In this document: in pieces, positions 53,801 through 64,000 of the stretch
Position numbering within the stretch: the first letter of the stretch is position 1
Layout of the letters: every line of letters begins with the position of its first letter
NCBI RefSeq assembly: GCF_014805625.2
Contig: NW_023998464.1
Span: forward strand, 6,221,709-6,285,708
DNA length: 64,000 nucleotides
Origin: Glossina fuscipes
Taxonomy: Eukaryota; Arthropoda; Insecta; Diptera; Glossinidae
Reading direction: 5' to 3'
The notes under the pieces: model-generated
The model's input: only the letters and a program-made list of their open reading frames with translations
Databases searched by the model: none
Told to the model about the DNA's origin: nothing
Program-made: the position numbers and the translations under genes

Positions 53801-55439
53801 AATCAAATTTCGCTAATATTTTTTGTTTATATGTTAAAGGGTGTGCAGGATTCGCCCACAGATAAACATAATTCGGGCGATTGTTTTTTACTCTTATTAC
53901 TATTTCATTATTGTGTATAAAGTATGTACACACCCAACAGCGTACAAGTTAACAAGAGCAACAGGGAATTTTTAACGTATTTGCTATAAACAGAATTGTA
54001 AAGGTGTAGTAATTTTCTTTGACACCATACAAGTTGATTGCAAAACAGCAAAAGCACTAAACAGAAGTAGCAGAAGCAAGGAAAAAAACGAAAACATTTC
54101 GAAAATTTATTGTTGTTCATGAAACACGACAAAGATTGCCGGCAGAAACAAGGAAGAAGGTTTCAGAAATATGCATGTGTATGTATATATAACCAAAATT
54201 GATTGCACTGAAAATGCAATAAGTAATAAATTTAAATAAAATATTAACGTTATCAAAAGAAAAAAGGTCAGGTGTGGGTTGAACAAAAAAAAATAAAGGA
54301 GAAAAAAAACAAGTTTTTCCGATAATTTCTAAAAGCGCACTTCACTTACATTGCATATGACAGAAGGAATGTTTAATAAATACAAACGTAGTCGAAAAAC
54401 TCTTCGCCCATTTGATTGCAGGATAGCGTCCTGTTGCAGAATAGTTTGTGTTAGTGTTTCAAATAGCAAGTTATATAAATCTTGACAAAGCGGAACGTTA
54501 AAACACATCAGGCTGAATGGTATTACAATGCTGACAGCCGAAGGTATATGCGTACGATAATTTCGGTGTATACTGCGATTTCAAGTGAGTAAACTTTCCG
54601 CACAATGCGCTAAATTTCTGCTATCATAAGAAACATCTAAAGCTCGGGTGGGGTATCTTTTATTGGAAGAGTAATTTGTACTCAATTGAAGATCAAGCAA
54701 GATCCATAGGTAAGCGATCCTTTTGTCAATAATATAACCACCCATTACCGAACAGATAAAGCAGCACTCAAGAAGTTCATAGAATGATATACAAACATCG
54801 CAATTATCACCGAAGCCATGTGATTATTAGGTAGCATTAACCTTCAAACGATATGTGTCAAAATTCCATGACATTTCGACCGTTAGGTTATAAGTACGTT
54901 TAAGTGACCCTTGATTTGTGTTAAACAATGAAAAAACCCAATCTCCATGTGTAGGCCTAATTGAATCATTTGAAGAAAATGCAAAATGAATTCAAGCTTT
55001 CTACATAATATGTACCAGAAATGAAAGAGTCCGATTCGTGTCTGAATTCCTTTCTGACTTGTGATGAAAGCGGAACGGCACAAGAACACGACCTGCAAGA
55101 TAGAATACGATTGGAAACGGCGAATTGCTTCCTCTTGTAGCAATGCGAAGCCAGTACATTTAGCGATTCAATATATATTCGTAATTAATATCTAGCGAAT
55201 CAGGGGAAATGATTCTGAGATATTAAAAAAAATTGGAATTACTGCGACTTGCTCTGACGATGTGCGGTAAACGCGATAGCCAAATATTAACTAAACACTT
55301 ATACGCAAGAGATTATGAGCTCGTTTCCGACTAAATGGCAAAAGTATAACTTACGAATTGCTTTGGTATTACCTCCCACCAGTTTTGATTTTTAAAGAAT
55401 TCAAAGGTCTTTCTAGATCAAAATGTTAAAAGGATTTCA
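50825..55439. other. No supported gene
   Basis: AT-rich spacer. A GGGTGTGCAGGATTCGCCCA block at 53837-53856 resembles the terminal block of the old dispersed repeat. Other frames are short and unrecognised. Confidence 0.5.
53830..53895 (+). repeat. Fragment of old dispersed repeat (terminal block)
   Basis: GGGTGTGCAGGATTCGCCCA followed by a TTTTTTACTC-like end resembles the block at 7856-7930. It is short and diverged. Confidence 0.3.
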
Positions 55440-55653
55440 ATTAGTTAACACATTATTATTATTATTATTATTATTATTAATTTCGCCAGAGAAATAAATT
55501 CTAAGACTAAACTCTTAAAAAGCACTAGCATCTAAGGCTATCGGCTCTTTATGAAAAACTCTACCGCACTGGAGATTCGAACCCACGACCATTGACTTGC
55601 TAGTCGAGATTCCTCGCCTTCGGCTACTCAGGCCGATTAGTTAACACATTATT
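55440..55653 (-). mobile_element. tRNA-derived SINE with (TAA)n tail and 18-bp target duplication
   Basis: The element body is 55458-55635 on the minus strand, flanked by ATTAGTTAACACATTATT at 55440-55457 and 55636-55653. Its head is tRNA-like: GGCCTGAGTAGCCGAAGGCG resembles an A-box/D-arm of a Ser/Leu-type tRNA, and GTGGGTTCGAATCTCC is a good B box with T-arm, so it should carry an internal RNA polymerase III promoter. The body ends in (TAA)n of about nine units. Its 3' half (AGAGCCGATAGCCT and TGCTAGTGCT, then TTTAGTCT.AGAATT) matches the 3' end of the LINE at 12388-14879. It has no protein and would depend on a LINE's machinery in trans. It is not a functional tRNA gene: the arms do not pair fully and the head is fused to non-tRNA sequence. 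Confidence 0.9.
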
Positions 55654-58120
55654 TTAGAATTTCCATTAGAGAAAGCGGTGCAAGTGATAGCAAAGCATTT
55701 ACGTGCAATTAAAGAAACGACATTCGCGTCAACGTTGTATTATGGCACAAAAAAGAAAAACCTTTCTACGATAATAAGTAATAAAACTTGTTGAAAAGGC
55801 CCAAAAACGCGAAAAAAAACAAATTCGGGAATATATACCGACTTTTGCATACATAGGAATATTAGTTGAATCACATGAAAGTAGGACCTAAGACTTATCT
55901 GCGAACATAAGCTGTCTGGCTTTAATCGAAATGTGCAAAACCCGTCTATTAATGATATGGGCTATACGTTAGGAGAACAGCAGGGAGAACTCCCCTTTAG
56001 TTCATTTACGTCTTAGTTGCTCTGCCTGTCCCTGAAGCTATTTACATATGTCAACTGCAACAATAAAATCCCTTCAAAAAGAACGTTAAACTAAAAACTA
56101 AAAGGAATTATATTTCTCTCTCTTTCTTTTGATTAACAGCACAATTTGTTTCAATAAAATGCAATGGTTAAGCAAAAAAAGGACAAGTTTTTTATGTCAT
56201 ACTCCTTGGCAACGACTACATGGCATTAAAATTGTTGCAATTTGTTCCTTTTATTATTTCAATTTTACAGAAAACACATGCACACATAAGTATTAACAGA
56301 CTTTGAGTTTTACATGCTTTGCTATAAAAATAAAATTGTAAAATTTATTAGCATCTGCCTGAGATGTTATGGAACAAAGAGGCAAATGTTTAGAACGATT
56401 TCCGCACAAACAATTGCTTTGGACGCAAATAATTCGTGGATAACACTCGATGAAGTCCGATTAATAGAGTTTTACTACGGTGACAATATAACGGGAGGCG
56501 GAAAGAACATACGCATCTTCACCCCCGTTCCTCTCCCGTCGTTCCATTTGCTTCAATCTTCGAAGAGTTTACTTGCAACTATGAAATAGCATGCGCTTCC
56601 AAGGTCTCTGCAATTATCGACATTTTTTCATCAAAATTTACAATCGGACGCTGCCAGCCTCAATTTGCAGTCGCTAAGCGTTGCGTGAAAAAATTTAAAT
56701 TATAACCTAATAACTTGTTGGCGTTGGGTACATAAAAGCATTGGGGCTTATCCGAGTATATGGAATACATTCTCTTTTCGTAAATTAAACATATTTTCGT
56801 CTACTTTGTATTTATGCCGTGAAAATATTGTGTAGTTCACGTGTTTTCACGTAAATCTGGTTATTGAGCAGCTAAGCAGATAAGTGTCGCGACTATCAAG
56901 TCGATGTTCCCGGTATTTAGACCTCTGTGCGGTACAGCTTACCTGCAGTAAGTGCTCATTTCGGTAAGGCAAAGCCCCTTTCTAATTGGGTATTCATATC
57001 TCTATCTAAAAACGAAAAACTATCAAAACTGCAATGTCAAGCTAAAATGCCTATGTAGGAATAAAATAAAAGGCGAAATATTGTTGCTCCAAAATTTCGA
57101 AATTTAAAACCGCTAAATCAAGCGACTTTATGATGATAATAGAAAGTTAACAACTAAATATAGCTTCATTTTAATTTACTTCGTTATGGGTAAAGAAGTC
57201 CAAGGACTTTTCTGAACAGTGTATTCCTTCAGCAGTCCTTGAAAATATATTGCAGCTCTCAGGAGATTTCGAGGAAATACTTTAATTCTTAAAAATATCA
57301 TACATGTTTTTCAAATAACGGTACTTGAGGCCTCAATCAGATCTACGGAATGACTTAACGGACTTGCTCGAGGTGTTGGAAAGAATCGTATGAATCTCTA
57401 AGGCATATGCAAACTTAGCTAAAATTTGAAATTTTAAACACAAGGCTAGCAATGGGTTACGTTGCAAACTTGAAGGCAACCTTACTCAATAGACACCTAA
57501 GAGAAATATTTGAAAAATGCGACTGCAAGCATGAAATGAATACTATAATTACTCACCAAATAACAGCTCGATTTCTGAAATCATAAGGTATTTACATGAC
57601 GACAGACAAAAGGATTACCTAGCCATCAGCAGAACTGAAAGCCTAAATTCCTAAACCTAAAGTAATAAGCACTCCTTTATGTAGAATTTGCCTGAGAGAA
57701 TTACAAAGCCAATAACACAAATTTGCTTTACATATTGGCCTCTTTCTTCCCCTGAGTTGATACCTAAGAAACGTTCAATTTGATCATGAGTCTGTACCAA
57801 AATGGTCTTTCAATTGGTCTAACGAAGTAAGGTAGTCATAAGCATGTATATAAACAAATCATTGTGGTTGCGCTGATCAACACGTAACTCGATACTCGCA
57901 TTGCAAGCAAAGCATCTAACACCATCGTAATAGAACTATATTCGGCTGTGACAGAACTTTTTACATCTTTCACTTTTATTAAAAAAAAAAACAATTTAAA
58001 GAAAGTGAAATTGTGGAACCTTATGTATATTTGCTGCGCTTGGCCGATTTTTCCCATTTCTATTTAGCTACGCTGCAGTAGTTACCTATCATATTTAGGT
58101 GGAAATTCTTGTCGTTGTAT
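55654..58120. other. No supported gene
   Basis: AT-rich spacer with short unrecognised frames, including one of 91 codons at 56314 that resembles nothing I know. Confidence 0.5.
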
Positions 58121-58469
58121 ATATTGTTACGAAAATCCCAAATTCAGTTAACATCAGCTAAGTAATTTTCGTAATAATAAATTCCCTAAAGAAGGAAACA
58201 CCAAATGAGCATTCGCAGGCTCGTCATGCAGGTGCAGGCCGATGAAAACGATTAGAGGAAAAACCAGGCTGGGATTAGACCATAACCATAAATTTAGGTA
58301 TAGTAAGATGCTTGTAAAATTGTATATAAATAGAATATTTGTGAAAAGTAGAGTTAGTCTGGCAAGAAGGTAGCAGTTGAGAGTAGGGCCAAAATAAATT
58401 CAAAATAAATATTCCTACTGTCGTGAAAAACAAAGTAGTAAAATAAAAGAACGAATTCCATAACAATAT
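58121..58469 (+). mobile_element. Solo LTR, copy 3 (341 bp) with ATAT target duplication
   Basis: The LTR runs from TGTTACGAA (58125) to TCCATAACA (58465), with ATAT on both sides (58121-58124 and 58466-58469). It shares TATATAAATAGAATATTTGTG and the AATAAATATTCCTACTGTCG segment with copies 1 and 2 but is about 100 bp shorter, through losses in its 3' third. No internal region is present, so it is a recombination remnant of a full element. Confidence 0.9.
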
Positions 58470-61400
58470 TATAGTTTATGGCTAACGAGCTAGAAAGCAG
58501 AGATTGCCTCAGCTTATGTTACACTGTGGATATGGTTTTCGAGCGAAGAAGAGCTTTAGAAGAGCGGCTCTATTTGCAATAGCAACTGAAGTCGAAGAAT
58601 TACGGATGATTTTCTCAAATTCGCACTTGATTTTATGACTTTTACGAGGAGACAGAAGAGTCGATGGAGAATCGGGCATACCTGAATCTATCCAAGAATT
58701 AAAACTAATCAAGAATACACACACCTCGCGAAGTCACTGAACCTTTCGTCTAGATGCGATAAGCACTTTGACGATATAAAAATGATAGGTATAAAAAGGT
58801 ACATTTTTCAACCAATGGGATGGGTGTTCTCTGAAATTGAAGGGCTTCAAGTTACATTCACCTTTCGAATAAACATTAAATTTTTTCTTTTCGCTTACTA
58901 TTTTTTTTTGCTATCACTTATGTAATCTCATTCACTTATAGTAACACCTTCCTTTTACCCTCTTCCCCCTTACACACCCTGCCTTACTACACACGTTCTC
59001 ACTTAATTACTTAAATTAAATGAGCTTTCAATAAATTATGCACTTCACATATATATATACATCTCTTGAACATCCACTGAATTCTCTGTTCAGTTGAAAA
59101 TTAACCTAATTAAAGAATTTTAAGATTATGTAGCTATAGCGGCTGCGTTTATTATTGCTTGTGCGTATATTGATATTTTGCCCGCACAACATCGAATGAA
59201 CACAGTTGTGCCCGGCTGAGTGGTTCCTACAATGCAGGCAAACAGATATCACGCGAAAACTTGCAATTATTTTGACATCAGCATCATTATTGCCGCGCGT
59301 AACAACAGTGCCTGCGTTATGTTTTCAGAATTGCACAACAATGAAATAATATTCAAAAGCTTGTAGCGACCAAGTGACAGCACATTGGCATGTTATTGTT
59401 TCTTATGATCCAAAAAAAAAAAAAAAAAAAAAAAAAGATGTAAATAAAACAAACAACCACGAAAACAAAGACAAATCTACAAGTTAACCATACATACTGT
59501 TATATAAGTGTCAATATATAATTGCAATATATCAACAAATTATACGCGTCCCTGAGGCGAATGTTGAATACAGTTTACGGAGTCTCCAAACTATTTTAAA
59601 TGCAGATGGAATTTCGTACACACATTCAATCTACGTAAGGGTTATGTAAACTGGGGAAATTGAAATTTACAATGCATTGTATGAAGGGTTTTTTGTTTGC
59701 CATGTTTCCTGTTATTGTTTACATTTCGGGTGTCTAGAATAGAACAATACGAGCAATGAAAATGTTTTAACATTTTTTAATGTTCTAAAAAAAGGAAAAT
59801 GAATGATGGATCTTGTTAGCAACGAAAAATTTTGTAAATAATTGGACCGTCAGGTAACTGAATCGACAAAAATTGTTCGTTAATCCTAATAATAGAAAGG
59901 TGATAAGCAGCTCTAGCTCATTAGCTTGCATTTCCCCATGAGTTCGAAAAAGAGGAAAAGAGTTAAGTCTATTTAATGTTTGTATTTCTAGGCTCACTGT
60001 AGCACAATTCGCAAAGTTTGGCGATTGCTTTACTTCTTTTTCATTTTTTGTTTTTTTTTTTTTTTTTTTGTAAAGTAGCGCTGAAATTGGGCAAAGAAGC
60101 GACTAATTTTAATTTATAAAAAAAAAAGTATAGATGGCCATAGATGAACAATTTTATTTTGTAACTGTAGTTTTAGTTCAATGGGTGGTGAATGAAAATT
60201 AAAACACCTATTGGAGTAATAACCTTAAAGCCGCGGTTTCGAGAAAACCATGCTTAGAGCTGGAAATTTCAATTTTGAAGAAATCTTTGTTTTACTTCTA
60301 TCATCATAAATGTTGTCCAATGGTGTTGAAAAATTCTAGCGGTATTCCTGGCTTGCACCTGCACAATTGACTTTTGTACGTTCAGAACATTGCGATTTTT
60401 GATTGTTCAAAATTCCGACCATTCTACAATTAGATATCATTTTTGAATATTTTAGAGAGCCTTTAAAGTCAATAAAGAAACCCGATAATGAAGGAAAAAA
60501 ATCACAAAGTGACATTTCGTCTTAAGGCTGGAAGAAACCTATTAACAGGAAAGTAAGTGACAGTAAATGACAAGTACTTGAACTTATATAAGTGCAATGA
60601 AAGCCGGCCGCGCCAATGCATCTACATATCTGGTGTAACGAGAGTACATACAACGAGAAACGTCAACTTTCATCACCAATAGTGGTTAAATATTAACGCA
60701 AATAACGTTGCGTTGCTGCAACATATATCAAGGGACAACATTCTTGGCATGTAAAGGATAACAAGTCTTTAATTGTGCTGATCGACAGCGGCAACAACAG
60801 CAACAAAAGCAACAAAAATGCCTGATTGAACAATGAAAAATGAGCGAAATGTTAACAACACAGATTTTTGTTAATAAAAAACGAAATAAAAAGCCGCACA
60901 TGCACACAACAGCATGTGCATTGTAAAAAATAATAAAAATAAAAAAAAGTAACAAATATTCAACCCTCAAATATTTATATCCATCATCGAAGAACGGGCG
61001 AAATATTAATTTTATCTTTTTTTTAGTAACACCGGATACTATTTTTTCATCTAATAAGACAGAATCAGCCGATTTAGTCAGCAGATTTAGTTATAGTAAG
61101 ATTCCTGCAAGTAACGCGAACATCTTTTATAGTTTAAAGAAGACCTATTTTCTAAATTGTTTGTTTACTCTGTTTGATCATTAAATTCTGAATACTTTAG
61201 CTTTACAAATTGAGTTTGGGAGCAGGCATGGCATCATTTTGAAAGCTTCCTATAATTATGATTACTATTTCTATTATTATAGTGTTGGAATTTATTTATG
61301 TTAAAAAAATAAAGTATGCGAATTAAAGCGCGATGAACACTAACAGCCTTTGAAAAAACTCACAATCGGGAAAATATTTTAATACATATTATAATTGCAG

Positions 61401-64000
61401 AATGCAGCTTGCCTATGAATAATTATGAAAGCGACAAGAAGAATGGTGTAAAGTGTTTTAAAAGAACAACCGACTTTCAAATACCAGCTAATCTTAATAA
61501 TATGGAAGACTATATGTTTACGGGACTACTTGTTGAGTAAAGGTTAGATATTGCGATGCCTTCTAAACTTCTCAACATTTGATTTAGAGAACGCGCATTT
61601 AGAATTCGCCTTAGACCAAGCACAGACTTCTTATTTGTTTTTTAATTTTTTTCTTTTCTTTTTTTTATCAAAGGACGCATCAGAAAGGAAACATTAAACG
61701 GAAAACGGATGAACTTTTACGGAAACGAAATTTGCGTGTACACAAGAATTGATTGAACAAAGTAAGCAGCAGGCGCACACATGCACGCATACAAACTTGC
61801 ATTTAACTGTGAAAATATTTTTGATAAAATAAATTTACTATAAACAAAAAGCAAGCAAAACTATTTTAGCCATTGTATAAACAGCATAACGACAGGTGTT
61901 TTGCGAAAATTTCATTTTTATTACTTTTTTTTTATTTTTACATGCATCACCGGAGAACGGAAGAACAATATGTAAATTGTATAAATTTGTTTGACACATA
62001 AAAAATAAATACGAAAGTTGTTCCTAATTAGTGAGATGGGGTGAGTGCGTCTAATTACGTCCACTTGTCAGTTTGTCTGACGGCTCGTTTCTTTTCTCTG
62101 CGTCAGTTGATGAGAATTTGCATTCTTACATTTCGTCTAATAATCCACTTGTGTGTTCTTTGATTTCGCATGTTTTTTTAATAGTGTGTTGCTTGGTAAA
62201 TTCGTCCTGCTGCCGGTCGAGCCATGGATCTGCCAGTCCGCTCTCAGCCACCCTGATCAGCTGTATGCCTGTCTCTTCATCAATAACGCTATTGCGTCAC
62301 CACTTTCGGCTACTCTTCGATATATTGGCTCAAATTTTAATCCGGCGTTTGCCACTCATCATTCCCAATTAATCATTTTTCTCTCTTGTCGCGACATCCG
62401 CATTCTCATTACGGGTCTTCCAAATATCTGATTATTGGACAGAAGCTTTGTAGCTCTTTCTAATATATCCTTACATATGTCACTTATCACTTTCTGCAGA
62501 CTCGTCCTGAAAATGAATCCAAATAACCCTCAATTTGGCTATGTCGCAGAAAAGGAAGAAATTTGAGAAAAGCTATGCAAACTGGGACAAATTTCGAACA
62601 CAAAATGCACGCAATGGGCCTACAAGGCTTTCAAATAACAGTTAATCAAATAATTTCCGTTTGTATATCGAAGAGGAAGTTTGTGTCCCAAAATGTACAA
62701 ACTTTTGTTACAGATTTCATTTTAAAATGTTTGAAATTATCTCCAATTTTAACTTGAACTTATTGAAAGACTTTAAGAATTGAAAAATCCTCTATTCGTT
62801 TTAATAAAATACTTGTACCAGAATAGTATTCTTGCGACAAAATGTGCTATCATAATGTTTTATCCCTGCGTATGTATGTGCAAACGTGTAAGTATTTCTC
62901 GTAATATCGTTTCGTTTACAACACATGTGCGCCTTGGTTCCTAATAAAGCAACTAATGTTACCTACTTTATAACTTGATTCTATAGCAAGATGTTTCGTC
63001 TTCTTCTTCTTAATTTTCAATTCTCATGATATTCTAAACTTTAAGCAAACAACAAGAAAACGTGCCTTCTACTTATGTGTCTTTTCATCGAATTCTTCAA
63101 ATGTTACGTTTACTATTATGTTATGGCCCTACAATTACTTTGTTAATATATATACATATAATATTTCGTAACTTTCAATAGAGCCAGAGCAACTATCTAA
63201 CATGCTGAGCCAAAAGAGTTGTATTATATCATAAATATTGCACTTTCATAGAAATCTCAAGTGAATATAAAAGAGAGTGAAAACTTAAAAAAATTAAAAA
63301 CATTTCAGAAAATATTTTAATTAAAACAATCGTGTTTTTTCGAAAGTAAAACAGCACAAAACTTAAGATGTTGTAAATATTTCTACATTAAAATATTCTT
63401 AAATAAATGTACTTTTTAATTTTGATAATCCCTTGCATTCTCACAACCGCATATACGTAACTCATATTTCGCTGTTTACCTCCTCCATCTTCGCTACCGC
63501 TCTAATTATAACATATTTACAACTTTTATTGGCAACAGCTATTTAGCTCGACTCCTTTTCTTTCCACTCTCTTAATCTAACCCCGTCTCTTCAAGCACGT
63601 TCTATAAATATGTCTTTCTCATCACCATCAAAATTTATCTGTTTTAAGAGTCGTTGATAGCGTTGTGTATAAAGTAACAGCTGTTGGTTTTGTGGTTTAC
63701 TGCAATAGCTGCAATTTACCAACTGTTTATGAGTTAAACATTAAAATCTGATTGTTCTTGCATTCGCATATCAGCAGTAACATATTATCAATATACTTGA
63801 TATATCCGCAGTATCTATTACTGCGAAATTGTGTAATTTTAATTTTATAGTTAGTTTGCCAAACACACAGATCTTGTCAGGGAAGTTGTAAAGTATATTT
63901 AATTTTTTTATTTTTTAAAATTCTTCGTACAATCTATTTAAATTTATGTGGATTCGCATTCTCGGTTTGCAAACTAGCATAAATAAATTGATAATCTCAA
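58470..64000. other. No supported gene
   Basis: AT-rich spacer. A25 at 59412-59436, T-rich run 60050-60069 and A/T tracts throughout. A GC-richer patch at 62190-62300 is open on both strands but not recognised. AT-rich to the end of the window. Confidence 0.5.
59412..59436. repeat. Poly-A tract (25 A)
   Basis: An uninterrupted A homopolymer. No retroposed sequence could be recognised upstream of it, so it is called a simple repeat. Confidence 0.9.

Noticed and set aside
55561..55640. A tRNA gene on the minus strand
   Set aside because: The A and B boxes are good, but the arms do not pair properly, and the sequence continues into a LINE-like tail with (TAA)n and target duplications. It is the head of a SINE.
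1..64000. CRISPR arrays, bacterial operons or a prophage
   Set aside because: Introns, microsatellites, TATA promoters and insect retroelements show that this is eukaryotic DNA; no repeat-spacer array was seen.

Overview
This is nuclear DNA from a higher (cyclorrhaphan) fly. The evidence is an intact four-exon visual arrestin gene that reads like Drosophila Arr1 almost throughout, very short introns (61-165 bp) with normal GT-AG ends, strongly AT-rich spacers full of (AT)n, (ATT)n, (CT)n and poly-A/T tracts, and insect-type transposons (an I-like LINE, a tRNA-derived SINE, mariner, and an LTR family that uses ATAT-type 4-bp targets). A tephritid or related acalyptrate is plausible, but the sequence alone does not settle the genus.

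Layout. 1-12 kb: no supportable gene; one candidate orphan core promoter near 4.76 kb, a decayed three-unit tandem repeat at 7.5-7.8 kb, and microsatellites. 12-15.8 kb: a young, 5'-truncated I-like LINE (reverse transcriptase plus RNase H, (TAA)n tail, perfect 19-bp target duplication) lying between two old dispersed repeats. 15.8-30 kb: gene-poor, with a third copy of the old repeat, a 442-bp solo LTR and a mariner transposase fossil. 30.26-32.21 kb: Arr1 with TATA box, photoreceptor-type RCSI-like element, four coding exons and polyadenylation signal. 40.19-42.43 kb: a five-exon CD36-family class B scavenger receptor. 42.5-64 kb: gene-poor again, with two minus-strand copies of the old repeat, a nested pair of LTRs, a tRNA-derived SINE and another solo LTR.

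The two genes could be functionally related. Arr1 binds light-activated rhodopsin in photoreceptors, and some fly CD36-family proteins (NinaD, Santa-maria) supply carotenoid for the rhodopsin chromophore. Which CD36 paralogue this is cannot be decided here.

The most interesting mobile-DNA observation is that the SINE at 55.46-55.64 kb shares its 3' region and (TAA)n tail with the LINE at 12.39-14.88 kb. They look like a mobilisation pair captured in one window. The second is a solo LTR inserted exactly into the TATA box of an older, opposite-strand copy of the same LTR family.
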